DNA of 64,000 bases from Flaccisagitta enflata (GCA_965153355.1 OZ231128.1:11842001-11906000), one strand, 5' to 3'; shown: positions 22,585 to 36,137, counted from the stretch's first letter. The notes: generated by a model not told the origin, from the sequence alone. Program-made: numbers and translations.

Positions 22585-25500
22585 GCAGTCAGTCCCAATT
22601 CCGCATTCATCCATATGACCATATCTCATCATATTACGAGATAACGCAACTTGGTTTATCTGGGCATATTTCGATATATCGAAATATGACTCTCGTCTTT
22701 CCCTTTTAGTTCGGTCACTCAAAAGGAAGTACTCGGCCAGAAGTCTCACTTGCAAAATTCTTAAAAAAAAAAAAAATGGACCCATCCCAGATTTTTGCAC
22801 AGGGGACCTAAAAAGGCTGTAGAACAAGATTCTGATGTTCATTTTGACCTGACTTGAGCCAAAAAAAAAGAAACGGTTTTTATTGCAAAAAACAGCTATT
22901 TTTCCTGAAAAAATAGTATTAAATGAAATTTTTTTTACTTTTTTTTTACAGAAACATAAAGTCCCAATAGTAATTGATATTTGAGTGACTCTAGAACAAT
23001 TTTGAATCGGTCTATGAGGTTCAAAAATAGCATTAAAATGCTAAAAAATGAAGAAATGACCTAAAAATTAAAAAATTGTCAAAACTGATGTTTTGGAACA
23101 GTTTCTTAGGGTAAAATATGCTGTCAGTATGATTTTCATCGATTTACTTTAAAAAACATAGCCGTGATAAACAAAAAACGCAAAACCGCAATATGCAAAT
23201 GAGGTCCAAGTGCGATTTTTGCAAAAAATGGCTTTGGAATGGTAAGTACTCAATATTTTATTGTGTTTAGCTTCTATAAAAAGAAAAAACATGTTTTGCC
23301 ATTTTTTGCAAAAATCGCACTTTTATCTCATTTGCATATTGCAGTTTTGCGTTTTTCGCTTATCACGGCCATGTTTTTTTAAGTAAATCAATGAAATTCA
23401 TACTGACAGCATATTTTTCACTAAAAAACTGTTCCAAATCATCAGTTTTGACGATTTTTTAATTCTTAGGTCATTTCTTCATTTTTGAGCATTTTATTGC
23501 TATTTTTGAACCTCATAGACCTATCAAAAATTGTTCTACATTCACTCAAATATCAATTACTATTGGTACTTTATGTTTCTGCAAAAAAAAGGCCAAAATA
23601 TTTCATTTAATGCCGTTTTTTTAAGAAAAATAGCTGTTTTTTGCACTAAAACCCGTTTGGCTCAAGTTAGGTCAAAATGAACATCAGAATCTTGTTCTAC
23701 AGCCTTTTTAGGTCCCATGTGCAAAAATCTGGGATGGGTCCATTTTTTTTTCATAACCCTTAAAATTGAGATTTTCTCCATCGAGATTCCTGGCCGTACT
23801 TAAGCGATTATCAAGCTCTGATCTTATTTAACACCCCTTCCATAATTAGGCGAACTGGGATGAAAAGGCGCTGTTTAAGGGTTGATAAATACGTGCATCA
23901 TCAATTCAAACAATATAAAACATCAATATCGGTAAATTTCATCAACATAATGCAAAAAATAACTCAAAAATATAAACGGCTTTCTCCTTATGAGCTGAAT
24001 TATGCAAATTAGTGAAAAGTCACATTAAGGCCCTCTCTGGCCATGATCTCAATATGTCACCTTCTTTTCCTGGGCTTTTGTCAGTTTATGCGGCTTTCCC
24101 TGCCCCTCCTCCTGTGCCACTGTCTCTTCTGCATCAACTGACCTCATTAGGGGGACAAAAAAACAACATTTTCAAATTTAAAAAAATTTAGGATTAAATT
24201 GAAAAATCGGGACTGGTGCCAAAACATAGTTAATTGTTCCCTCCAAAAAGCCAAGTAACAAAAATTTTCCTAGGGGCCCCTTAGGGGCCCCTTTTTTTTA
24301 TACAAAGGACTTGTCTTGAATTACCCCACGGCGGGAAATTCGGGACTTAAAGGGTTTTTTTTTAAAAATGGCCCAGAGGGCCAAACCAAGTGAACATTAA
24401 GAATGAACTATGTCCCAAATTTCCCGATTTTTAAAAAAGCTTACTAAAAAAAAGTAATAACGCAATTTAGATATTTTTTTTCATCAAAGTACAGATAAAT
24501 GAGTACTTTCAACAACAAAAGTCGAAAAATAGCAAAAAAAATTATTTTCTAGTAGTTACGGCAAAGTTTGTAGCACCATTAAAAAAATCAAACTTGAGAG
24601 TCCTAGAATCAAAGTGGTGGTGCTGCTGCTGCGGCAACAGCAGCAGCCTGAATTCTGCAGCCCAACTGCCCCATACCAAGGGTCATAGGTTGACCCTATA
24701 ACCATTGTTCACTTCCATATAGTTAAATTTATATGTAGTCATTTATTCAATATTGTCCCGAATTGCCCCTGTCCCAAATTGCCCCACCCCCCCTACACAA
24801 TATATGGCGGATTTTTTGCATCCCATCTTATCAAAATGCTGGAAGGTATACATCTCCCCCTTTGAAACATTTTTCGCGTAGAAATTGGCAATAATTTGAC
24901 ACCACACTTCCGGTACATGTTAGATACCTGAGACCGTTTCTGAAACTGTTTACAGACTAGTTAGAATGAAGCTGAAAAATCTTCAATTTTTTTTCTTCTT
25001 CAATAACAAAGATGAAGATAATAATAGAATAGAATGTTTTAAGACTTCAGAAAAGAAACACCATCTGCATCGCGCAACAAGCACGTCAAAAAGACTTTTG
25101 TAAAGGTATTTTTTCCGAGAGCACCGCAAAACCTCAAGTGGTTATGACAGACAGGATTTTTTACAAAAATTATGCTCCTAGTGTATGAACCCCTTATCAT
25201 CGTATATGAATTTTTGCATATGAGGGCTAATGATCAAACAAGTTAGGACAGGTAGAAAATTCAAGATTAAGATAGCCAATTGGTGCGCAAAACCAATTTT
25301 TATTGCCGGCTTTGATCTCAGCTATTGAAACAATAATTACCAATAGTATATACAGTCAGAGAGTGCTTCTACTCACTATAACATTGTAAAAAATCCATTA
25401 AAAAAAACCGACCCATTTTATGCCTAATGAAAAGCCCTCCATCTCCCTTTACATGAAGGAAAGTCCCCTAAATCACTTTACTACGTCAAAATACTATGTC

Positions 25501-25945
25501 TTAGCTATCTCTGTGTCAAATTTCATCACTCTGTGTGCATTTTTACTATCCATTTGGATCCTTTTTTCCAGTTCGCTTAATTATGGAAGAGGTGATACTC
25601 TTAAATAATCGGCTCTGATCTTATTTACTCTTAAATAATCGGTGAGATTAAAAAGAATTTAAGAAAGGAGGATGACAAAATCTAATGATGTGATTGAACA
25701 GTGCAGCATTCATAAACCAATTTCTCCTAAAAGTTAGGTGTCAAAATCATTGAAGACCGTAAAAAAGACAAACAGCTACATGGAATTGACTCTGATCTTA
25801 CAAAAGACTCAACTGAAAAAATGAAACTTTTGTAAGCCATATTTCGATATATCGAAATACGTCAAGATGGAAAAAGTTTTGGTTTGCCGAAATATGTTGA
25901 GATACGAGCATATGGATGAATGCGGAATTGGGACTGACTGTGAGC
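22585..25945. mobile_element. Composite inverted-repeat region of about 3.4 kb
   Basis: The left flank GTCAGTCCCAATTCCGCATT and ATTTCGATATATCGAAATAT reappear inverted at 25838-25945. Inside are a near-complete palindrome (22771-23750), CCATAATTAGGCGAACTGGG paired with 25568-25590, and a CCCGAATTGCCCC element at 24290-24790. No convincing coding region. Confidence 0.55.
22771..23750. repeat. 980-bp palindrome
   Basis: ATGGACCCATCCCAGATTTT at the left pairs with AAAATCTGGGATGGGTCCAT at the right. Most of the intervening sequence pairs around 23260, with scattered mismatches. Confidence 0.85.
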
Positions 25946-26302
25946 AACTCAATAAGAAGCTATGTTGGAAGGTAGTAAAGTAACGCGGAATTTTGAATTG
26001 TGCAAAATGGAGATTTCTAAACATCATGACCCTTGCCCAGTCATATCAGGTCCACCACCTCCCAAATACTGCCCCTGCCCACTGCATCACTACCCCTGCT
26101 CACCCACCAGCGACTACTTATTGAGCATATATCTGGCTTTGTTTTTTATTTCTTAAATTGGCTGTAACAAAATTCTGCTCATAACATATTGTAAGCCCTT
26201 TGAAATTCGTTAGAGCGGGATTTAAATGTATTTTCATTCAATAACTGAACAATCGACCACGAAGAGAAGAAAGAATTCAAATTCCATTGCGAAACCAAGT
26301 GT

Positions 26303-26331
26303 TGTTGTTGGTGCGGTTGTCATCGTCGTCG

Positions 26332-26417
<86 letters not shown>

Positions 26418-26488
26418 CTTCTTCTTCTTCTTCTTCTTCTTCTTCTTCTTCTTCTTCTTCTTCTTCTTCTTCTTCTTCTTCTTCTTCT

Positions 26489-26523
<35 letters not shown>

Positions 26524-26524
26524 T
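26303..26524 (+). repeat. (GTT)n then (CTT)n microsatellite
   Basis: About 95 bp of GTT followed by about 105 bp of CTT. All overlapping long frames are artefacts. Confidence 0.97.
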
Positions 26525-26659
26525 CCCTAAGCGACTTTTCTTGCTCTTTTCATAAAGCATCTTTGTCGTCAATATTGTCGTCGTGTTTGCTTCAATCCAT
26601 GTGGTAGCGATCTTTTTGTTATGATTTTATCTTTCATTTTTTCACAGTTTTCTTCTTGT

Positions 26660-26830
26660 ATTCTTCTATTTTTGATGAGGTAGAGGAAGGCCACTTCACG
26701 TTGCATTGTACATCAAGTACCAATCAATCCATCATCAGCTGGAGAAGCGTGTCAAGCCTTGATCATAACTTTTTTTTTGTATTTTCACTTTGTATTGTGT
26801 ACCGACAAATCTATCAAGTTGACGATCAAG
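26660..26830 (+). CDS. Weak plus-strand Ig-like exon candidate
   Basis: The open frame reads DEVEEGHFTLHCTSSTNQSI, then ISW, and later QVDDQG|GTGATT. The E-x-G-x-F-x-L-x-C-x(11)-W spacing resembles the first half of an Ig domain. The middle is T-rich and may be intron. No partner exon was proven, so this may be chance or a pseudogene. Confidence 0.18.
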
Positions 26831-27453
26831 GTGATTGTTGATTTAAAGATGCGACGATTGCCGTACTTTAACTCGGTTACTGCGAGAGGCGATACGATAT
26901 ATGCCGCATTGCCTGCACGATTATCTACCGCTCAAATTCTTGCGCGAAATCTTTGTATTTCCACCTTTCCTAAAATCATGCAAATGAAGTTGATTTTTTT
27001 CGTAAATTGTTGAATACTTTTCTTCGGTTTTTTAAATTATTTCCAGTTTCCAGAATTTTCCATTCCGCACCCGCCAGAGGCCAGGATGAAGTTGCACCGA
27101 AAAGAAGCCCACAGGTCATGGTGCAATATGTATACAATCATCGGAACACAAAGATTAAAAAAAAAAGATTTCTTCCTTCCTCCATCAATGTAAAACTTTT
27201 TTTTTTCATTTCTGTAATTTTTTTTTATTTCCGATTTTTCAATCATCCAATCCAACATTGTTGCCGCGGTTTTACTTTTTCTTTTATTTCTATTTCTATT
27301 TCATTGTTATCATTGATTTGGAGAGTTGGGTCAATTAGCACGTCTTATCTTTATATCCCTTCTTTCATTTCATTCTTCAATCTTCTTTCTTCTTCATCTT
27401 CTTCTTCTTTTTGCTTCTTCTGTGTTTTTCTTCTAGGCTTTTGCTAGTTGCAG

Positions 27454-27521
27454 AAGCAGAATATACAACGAAAAATGATCCAGCTGACCTCAAGGGAAAA
27501 TGGAGATATGAGAAAATCCTG
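27454..27521 (+). CDS. Weak plus-strand exon candidate
   Basis: Between TAGTTGCAG and CTG|GTGAGA lie 22 open codons encoding AEYTTKNDPADLKGKWRYEK and IL. An alternative acceptor at 27436 adds LLLVAE. The composition looks coding, and strong pyrimidine tracts precede it. No neighbouring exons could be linked with confidence. A weaker segment sits at 27051-27115. Confidence 0.25.
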
Positions 27522-28384
27522 GTGAGATTTATAGAAGGGCATGTTATGAACGAGAATCAACTCATAGTTTTTAGACTCATTGCTTAATACATGACTGTAT
27601 ATGACTGATGTTTTTTTTGGTAATGGTGGAGGAAGGAAGTTTATTACTTTAAGTTCAGATTTATTACTTTTTTCAGATTATGAACTTATGATTGTTGCTT
27701 GATATAAAAGCAAAAATAATTCAATACAGCTTGGGATTTACCATTTATAAATTAACAGATCTGGCTTTATTCTCTTCCTCAGAAATAAGAAACAAACAAA
27801 TATAAAACAAAAACGAAGACAAATGAACAAAACAGTCCTAAAAACTTTAGCTTTTGATTCCCCCTCCCCTGCCTTTGATTTTCTTCCTTGCGACGCGTCG
27901 CGTCGCTTTTTACATCTATGAATTTCTTCCCCATGTCGCAAAAAAACAATGTAGTTAAGGTTTAAATAGTGTTAAATTGTGTTTCACTAATTGTGTTTTA
28001 TGATTTTGTACTGTCAAAAGTTGCATTTTCCCCAAATTTCCTTTTTTTCTCTTTTTTCCCCATCTCCAAACCCTTTGATTTTCCCCCCACGGGGGAGGAG
28101 GGGAACTCAATAATATACAGGCCTGCTCCTTTTATTTCCGATAACCGATCACATTTAGGATCGCACACGCAAGCGCGCGATTGAACCAAACTTCATCTTC
28201 ATCCTCATTCTCATCCTCATCATCCTCATCCTCATCATCTTCCTGCTCATCCTCCTCCGCTTTTTACGTAAACTCAGGCTTTCGATCGCGCACATGAAAA
28301 TTTTTCGATTTCCTTCGCATCATCAATTTCGATTTTCTCTCACTGCAGATCTCTGACTTTTTTCCCTACTCGTCTTCATCCTTT

Positions 28385-28800
28385 TTGGGCAGCGGCCCCA
28401 GAGGGCCGATGTCCTATAGGACACAGGAGGGAATATCGAGACGTCCATCCTTCCGTTCTTCCGTCCATCCATCCCCCCCCCCCCCGTTGACCAGCAAGGC
28501 CTCAAATAAGTTCCCCAGGCCTCAGTTTAGCCCTCAAGGCCTCAAATCAGCCCTCTTGGCTTCAAATCAGCCCCCCATGCCTCAAATCTGCCCTCCAGAC
28601 CTCAAATCTGCCCTCCAGACCTTCAATCAGCCCTCAAAGCATAAAACCAGCCCTCCAAACCTTCATTATACCCTCCAGCCCTCATATATGCCTTCAGTGG
28701 CCTAAATCAGCCATCTAGAGCCTCCTCAGGACAGACGGAAGGACGGACGTCTCAAATTCACCCCTGTGTTCTACAGGACATCGGCCCTTTGGGGCCGCTT
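28385..28800. mobile_element. Foldback element with internal 21-bp-type repeats, copy 2
   Basis: The left end GGCAGCGGCCCCAGAGGGCC, GTCCTATAGGACACAGG and GACGTCCATCCTTCCGT are mirrored at the right by GACGGAAGGACGGACGTC and CTACAGGACATCGGCCC. Between them are units like CCTCAAATCAGCCCTC. Confidence 0.65.
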
Positions 28801-28961
28801 CCCTGCCCTCACTCCTACTACTTCACTGGATCACTCCCAGCAGGGCATCGGGTACCGCTGACCATGTGCGATCCTTGGATGACTAGTTCATTTCTCTTTC
28901 TTATTCTCCCCAACCTCACCCTTTTCCCTTCCCCTCAAATCCTCCCCTCCTTTTAAAAACC

Positions 28962-29180
28962 ACCACCGCCGCCTTCACCACTATCATCACCAACACCACC
29001 CCCACAACCACCACCCACCACCACCACCACCACCACCACCACCACCACCACCCGACCACCACCACCACCACCACCACCACCACCACCACCACCACCACCA
29101 CCACCACCACCAACACCACCACCACCACCCGACCACCACCACCACCCGACCACCACCACCACCCGACCACCACCACCACA
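28962..29180 (+). repeat. (CCA)n microsatellite
   Basis: About 200 bp of CCA with CCCGA interruptions, followed at 29270-29320 by GAA/GGA-rich sequence. Confidence 0.95.
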
Positions 29181-29559
29181 CCTTCGCTACCAGGGCCGCT
29201 CTGAGAAGGACGTTCTCTAAACAATCTGCAAGGCAACGTTATGAACGTTAGGAAGAAGGAAGTGAAAGGAGAGGAAGAAGAAGACGAAGAAGAGGAAGAG
29301 GAGGAAGAGGAGGAGAAGAAGAAGAGCAATCATAATTTGATGCCCGTGATTTGGAATTGGAAGTAACTGGTTAAAGATACGTGGAGATGTTTCTTCTTCC
29401 GTTTATGTTCATAATTGCAACAAAAATCATTTCAATGATTTCATCATTCAAATGAATATTTGATCGATTGATAGATTGATTGATTGATCCCATTCCCATC
29501 AGGGGTTTATAAGATGATCTGTAATCAGAGAAGCTGAATTAGCGGATCGGGATCAGCTC

Positions 29560-29670
29560 CTCGCATCCTCGCATCCTCGCATCCTCGCTTCCTCGCATCC
29601 TTGCATCCATGCAGCCTCGCATACTCGGTCCTCGCATCCTCTCTTTCTCGCAATCCTCGCATCCTGGGGC
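29560..29670 (+). repeat. Short TCCTCGCA tandem repeat
   Basis: Imperfect 8- to 10-bp units of CTCGCATC. Confidence 0.8.
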
Positions 29671-29775
29671 ATGGGTGTTGATTGGAATTTCCAGGCCATC
29701 TATGTTTATTGAGCCAGACGTCTTTCGACCGTAGGAAAATACAACTAGGTATATTTTGTTTTTCTATTACATTTG

Positions 29776-30348
<573 letters not shown>

Positions 30349-30359
30349 CCTCAAAGTAT

Positions 30360-30800
30360 GATTCGACTCACAGCCGCGGTATTTGTTGGACCTCACCCTA
30401 TTTAACCGCGGTATTTGTTGGACCTCACCCTTTCTCAGCGGCACGCGTGTCTGGTAGTTGACTCCCACCCTCTGCTTTGGGCGTGTTTCTAGTGAAGACG
30501 AAAAATGCGTTTGTTCCTGTGAAACGCGATCACAGCGTGAACAAATATTCAAGAATTTCAACTGTCCCACGAGGGAGTGAGTGAAGTGAGTGAGCGAGCC
30601 CGTGAACGGAGCGAGCAAGCGAAGCGAGCGTAGCGAAGCGGAGCGTTGCGGAGCAAGTGAGCGGAGTGAGCGGTGCGAGCGAACGAACGTAGCGAGCGAC
30701 CGAGTGGCCCTTTCAAAACGCAATCGTCTTTGACTAGAAACACCCCCTCCCACCCTCTGCTTTGTCTGTACTCTCTGCTCTCTCTCTGACTTCTCTGTTT
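30360..30800 (+). repeat. Interspersed family E (GAGCGAGC-rich)
   Basis: Contains GGGCGTGTTTCTAGTGAAGA, AACGCGATCACAGCGTGAAC, CGAGGGAGTGAG and a GAGCGAACGAACGTAGCGAG run. Related copies are at 49915-50215 (same strand) and 43940-44405 (inverted). Confidence 0.7.
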
Positions 30801-31198
30801 TCCCCGCAACTTGGAGCCTCGACTATTTTCAACGATTATTCAGTGTCTGGACTGAATTCCGACTTCTTGTGTTTAGAAGCGTTAGGGATGAGCGAAAAAC
30901 CAGTCAATCAAGGATCGCGCATGGTCAGCGGTACCCGTAACCGTTGCCCTGCTTGGAGGTAAGAGCAACATTCCCAAACTTTGAGTCAAAAAGCCAATGT
31001 CCTGCAGAATATAAAGGTGCTGATTGGTATACTAAAGGCCTCAAGGATTTGAGAGCTGATGTAAGAAATAGATAGGCTGATGAAGAGTAAAACACCTCTG
31101 TCTACTCCTCAGGAGAGAATCAAGGATAGATAGAACATAGAGAGACAGATGGACCTTTGGAAATTCATCAACATTGGTCCTTTGAAGCCGCTGCCCAG

Positions 31199-31203
<5 letters not shown>

Positions 31204-31280
<77 letters not shown>

Positions 31281-31310
31281 GAGAGAAGAGGAGAGAAGAG
31301 AAGAGAAAGG
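31204..31310 (+). repeat. (GA)n microsatellite
   Basis: A GA run with GGA interruptions, flanked by unclassified sequence up to the Tc1-like element. Confidence 0.9.
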
Positions 31311-32714
31311 AAGAACCAGAACCCTGGTACAAACGTACAGACGTAGTTGGTTTGAGCGCTATCACTTCAAAATGGCAAAATTTCATGATTCACAATCCTC
31401 ACAATGCAACTAAATCTCTCAATACTTGACCAATAATATTTCGTCTAGATAAATCTCATTGAACACAATCTTACTAACTAGATTAGAATGTTATTTGAAC
31501 AGTGGAAAGCCTGTATCTAGCTCAAAAGTATCGACACAAGATAAGCATTGATTGATTTATTCCGAATTAATGATAAGTAATATAATTCCTGAATACATTT
31601 AATACTAACACATCTCACAAATTTAGGCTGAAAAATACAAAAGCATAAAAACCATCAAAATCATACTTCTAGCATAACAGTGAAATCGCCGTAAAACCAG
31701 CGCAGGCTTCTAGAGGCGTTTACTGTGAACTGGTCAGAAGAGGGGAATCGACCAAGCGAGTTTAAAAACTTTTTAAAAAATTATTGCCAAGATAGAAGAG
31801 CGGAACTAAATTCAACCGCTAGCTCCAAGCTATCTTATCTAAACTTCATGGAACTGGAAAGATTATGATAGGTAGCTTGATATTTCCACACAAAAGCGGC
31901 TATCCTTCTATATCAGTTCGTCCTTAACTCTTTTTTATGCTATTACAGCCAAAGTAATTACCTGATCGCCGTACGACTTACCCAGGATTTATCCAGGGGT
32001 TGGATGATTGTTCATGCAAGATTTCAGAAAATTTCATAGAATTTTTTTCAAGCTACGCTAATTTGAATTTTATGGGTAGGTAGGCTGGTTCGGGTGGTTG
32101 CACTATCTGAAATTTCCTGAAACTTCACATATCAGTAGACAAGGTCATATGATGTTACCATTAAAAAAATCAAGTCAATCGGTCAATCCGTTCAAGAGAT
32201 GTCAGCTTTCAAAGTTGGGGTAAAAAAGGTCACAACGATTTCCAAGAAAAAAGTCATAATCATGTTCTGTTCTCAGACTCACGCTTGAGCACTCATGAAA
32301 TCATGAACTGTTATTTCTTTTGATCACTACATCTAAAATTTTAGGGGTGTTAAAAATAAGAAAAACAGAGGATAGATTAAACACTAGGCTTTCTAATGAT
32401 GTAAAATTTGATAGTAATATTTTCAAAAATTTAGCAATGCGGTTACTCACCATAAAACGTTGAATCTGTTTATGTCTAGCTATGGTAGAAGGATGATTCT
32501 TACTAGATAAACCTGATCGATTCATATTCAAATGATGAATTCATTTAATGACGATAACACACTTTAGCAAATGGGTTTGTTTTGATTCTGGGCCAGGAAA
32601 ACAATTATCATTTGACTGAGATGGTTTGGCTTGTGTCATGAAATGTTCAGTCAAAGTCAAAGGTATTGATACCCTTGCGTTGAAATCTCACCACACTAGC
32701 CCAACTAGACAGTC

Positions 32715-33137
32715 TATGGACAAAACGAGGAGAGTAGATTTTGCTGATCACCGATATGATACTAGGGATGTAGAGCCTCTTTGAATTCTGGATTGAATTT
32801 TTTGGGATGCCTGTAGTTATCGTTCAAAATGTAGGCTTGTAATTACCTCATAGAAAATGACTGAGGACTGAAAGAAACTATTGCAAGAACGATTACTACA
32901 AGTAGTAATCGTTCCTCCGTTAGTTTCTTTCAGTCTTAAGTGATTTTTTTTTAGGTAATTACAAATCTATGTTTTGAACAATTACTACATGTAGTAATCA
33001 GTCTTCCTTTAATTCTTTCAGTCTTTAGTAAATTTCTATGAGGTAATTACAAACCTACCTTTTGAAATCAACTACGCCTAAGCATCATAACGCTGATCAG
33101 CAAAATCTTCTCTCCTCGTTTTGTCTATAGACTGTAG
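32715..33137. repeat. Nested palindrome inside the Tc1-like element
   Basis: ACAGTCTATGGACAAAACGA at the left pairs with TCGTTTTGTCTATAGACTGT at the right. The centre is GATTACTACAAGTAGTAATC. Confidence 0.8.
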
Positions 33138-33518
33138 AAGTATGATTTTCATAGTTTTTAGAGATTCTGTATTTTTCCGCCTAATTTTGTGAGAGGTGTT
33201 AAGTGTGTCCCGCCTGGGCAGTGACAAACGCCTTCTTACTCCTTGGCTTGCTTTTGTAGAAAGATTAGAGGTAAATTGGCAAGATCTTTCCCTGAATTTT
33301 AGAGCAAATTTTTTCAGCCCTGCTGCTGACGTTGCACAATCTCTGTTTTGAAGCTGTTTTATTTGAGACCAAAGCAATTCAATGGGGTTCAGATTGGGGT
33401 TGTTTCCTGGCCAACCACCAATGAGGTTGACGCCTTCTTTTGTGTGCCATTGCCTCATTGTAGTGGTGCATTGTACTGGAGCGCCATCTTCTATCAATGA
33501 AGTGCATTTTTTTGCCAT
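33078..33518 (-). pseudogene. Tc1/mariner transposase C-terminal fragment
   Basis: The open frame includes EDGAPVQCTTTMRQWH and then GWPGNNPNLNPIELLWSQIK. The latter is the hallmark W-P-x-x-S-P-D-L-N-P-I-E-x-x-W block around the last catalytic acidic residue. The catalytic core upstream of EDGAP and the HTH region are absent, and the frame runs on into the nested inverted repeat. Nonfunctional remnant. Confidence 0.75.
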
Positions 33519-33794
33519 TTTTGATTTGGAGTAGCAATCTTGTGATGTCTGTCATTTCTAAACGCTTTGACTTAGAAGAACGCGGTTGGGACCATTCACT
33601 CAGAAATTGGATTTCACCAATTTTCTCATCGATTTTATGTTCTAAGCAGAGATATTGCCTAAAACGCTTGTCTGTACTTTTGAGCTAGATAGTATTGATT
33701 AAGACTAAAAGCGAAAATGATATTCATGCAGGTCTTCTTGCAGTGGCATCTTTTCAATTTTCAATGATGAAATAGAAAAAGCTTAGAATCACTT

Positions 33795-34375
33795 TGCCAT
33801 GTTTTTATATGTCACCCTCTGTTCCCCTGTGCCTCTGGTGATGTTTCCCAAAGTGGACTCGAAAATTCAGGCAAATTTTGCATTTGCGCACTGTACTCTC
33901 CAACATTCGATAACATGTGATTTTCATTGTTCTACTAGCGGCGTCAGCGATGAAGATTTTTCTAGATAAGCATACATTTAACTTGTCAGTGAGGGTTCAC
34001 AAGGCCCTCTTCCATTTATTTCAGTTGGGTATAGTGAGGGATATTGTTCCACCTATCATACTACTCTTACCTTGGATTAGAATGTCCGGCGGTTGCATTA
34101 AGCTTGACCTCGATTCTTTTCTCTAAGGGTATGGTTTCTTAACAATGTTACCCTCGGGTGATTTTTTGAATTTTGGTTAAACAGATAACAATCATTTGAC
34201 TACTTTTGGTAAGCAACTTACTTTTGGGGTAGATGAGAACGGATGTTTTTCAGATTCTGTTATATGAAAAACTAGGAGTGGTGCTTGTATTAACTAGTCA
34301 GTAAGGGTTCACAAGGCCCTCTTCCATTTATTTCAGTTTGGGTATAGTGAGGGATATTGTTCCACCTATCATACC
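33795..34375 (-). repeat. Family B copies (inverted) and GATGTTTCCCAAAGTGGA repeat
   Basis: GATGTTTCCCAAAGTGGA also occurs twice at 1182-1266. Downstream, CAAGGCCCTCTTCCATTTAT and TTAAGCTTGACCTCGATTC are the complement of family B at 2.2 kb. Confidence 0.6.
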
Positions 34376-35068
34376 AATGATCAATTATGACCATGATTCA
34401 AATTAAAAAAACTTTTAATTTTCAGCTTTTTACGTAAGTTAGAAATCTGCAGTTAAAATCATGATTCGACCAATTAACATCTGTCACATAATCATTGTCA
34501 CAACTTCAAATTGAAAAAAAAAACTACACTAAATATTGACCTAGCACTATGAAATTTGAATCGAAAATAGCCTGGAATGTTTTTTTTAAGAATCCAAAAA
34601 GTGATTTAAGTTAGTGGCTTTTCAAACCACAGTAATTAAACCAAAAAATATATCTCTACCTGATTTTAACTTGAAAATTTTATATGATCATACGCCTTTA
34701 CTGTCAATCATTTCTGATGGCTGGCAATTGATGTCCGCATTTTTATATATTAGTGAACTGCGTGATTGAATTGATCCTGGTAGATCTTATCTTTGTAAGA
34801 GTGGCACCAGAAAACATAGAAATTTGACAATGATATTGCCCTATATTGATCATCACTATCCTTTCTTCAAAATTTTCAATATATACATCTTATCTTCTAT
34901 GCCATGACAAAAATTTTGCGAAAACACTTTCTTTTCAGTCAAAAAAATGACAAAAGTTACCTATTTTACGATATTTTTGAAAATGGACCAAATACTACTG
35001 ATAGAAACTTATGAAGCATTCTAACGCTGTGACAATGATAATGAGACAGATGTTAGAAATATGGCTGC

Positions 35069-35200
35069 CTACAAGTCCATGGAGAGTTTAAAGTAAGGCG
35101 CCACCAGATAAAAAAATCTAAACTCAATATAGAATCCTAATAAGAAAAAGCTATAGCCTACACGGAGAGTCAAAGACAGAATGATTACCAGGGCATGTTT
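35069..35200 (-). CDS. Gene 2 exon 9: TM4 and stop
   Basis: The acceptor CACTTTTTCCAG is in phase 0. Forty-three codons encode KHALVIILSLTLRVGYSFFL, then FYIEFRFFYLVAPYF and KLSMDL, followed by TAG. Hydrophobicity and the GYSFFL pattern fit TM4 of this fold group. I saw no clear poly(A) signal close downstream. Confidence 0.75.
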   Translation of the reverse strand, partial: KHALVIILSLTLRVGYSFFLLGFYIEFRFFYLVAPYFKLSMDL

Positions 35201-35498
35201 CTGGAAAAAGTGTATTGAAACAGACTGGGGCGATATGATGGCATACAAAACATTGAGCATTACATGGTTGTTTTTGCAAGCTACATAATCATTCAAAAAA
35301 AACGCAATAGAAACGAAATAAAGATGGATACTGAATATTAATTATCGTTTGATTTCCGTTTCAAGCATCGCCGCATCTGAAAAGTGAAGAGCGAACAAAA
35401 ATTTGATTGAAATAAGTTTTTGTTGATTTTTTAGGATCTAATCATTTTCATCATTTGTATAGTTTGTATCATTCGTATCATTTGGATCGATTGCATTA

Positions 35499-35622
<124 letters not shown>

Positions 35623-35625
35623 CAC

Positions 35626-35777
35626 CTGATCGGCTAAAATGTCGAGATTCATTATGATAGCAGAGGCTACTTGAAATGCGGCAGCGATGCAGCAAAAAAC
35701 GGGCGAAGCACCAATACCGATAACAGGTGGTGACGGATTCTGACCATGTATAGCGAAGAATAAAAGAATGGCACAAC
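35626..35777 (-). CDS. Gene 2 exon 8: TM2 end and TM3
   Basis: It encodes (G)CAILLFFAIHGQNPSPP, then IGASPVFCCIAAAFQVASA, ending MNLDILADQ. The acceptor is GTCACTTTCCAG and the donor CAG|GTGAAA in phase 0. A (CT)/(TG) microsatellite follows just beyond the donor. Confidence 0.85.
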
Positions 35778-36137
35778 CTGGAAAGTGACAAAAATGGCCA
35801 TGATTGGGCTAGTGCCTGACGATGCGGTCCTAAATCAGTGATGCATAAAAACACTAATTCTTTTTTATACTTAAAGATCATTTTTTACTAAGAAAAAACT
35901 ATAAAACTAATAGATTGAATTTTGTAACAATAAATTGACCAACCAATAGATCTACGAATAGGCGCATGGGTTAACAAAGTAATATTACAGGTTATCAACT
36001 AGCATGCACATGACTTATAGATATTATTGAAGTCTGATAAATCCAAAACTTTGGACCACTTATACGGAAAATTGCCACTACAGCGCAATGGGTAAAGCCA
36101 CAAACATAATGATAAATGTCCAAGGATCATACATTAC

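Larger units (their letters stand above)
31509..33692 (-). mobile_element. Tc1/mariner-like element, defective
   Basis: The terminal inverted repeats are TATCTAGCTCAAAAGTAT-like at the left and the complement of ACTATCTAGCTCAAAAGTAC at the right. A minus-strand transposase fragment sits near the right end (33180-33518). Another palindrome (32715-33137) is nested. A 600-bp relative with similar ends lies at 48003-48613. The N-terminal DNA-binding part of the transposase is missing. Confidence 0.65.

Noticed and set aside
32301-32531. Minus-strand frame MNRSGLSSKNHPSTIARH with a GTGAGT donor
   Set aside because: It lies inside the Tc1-like element on the wrong side of the transposase fragment, and no matching exon or known motif was found.
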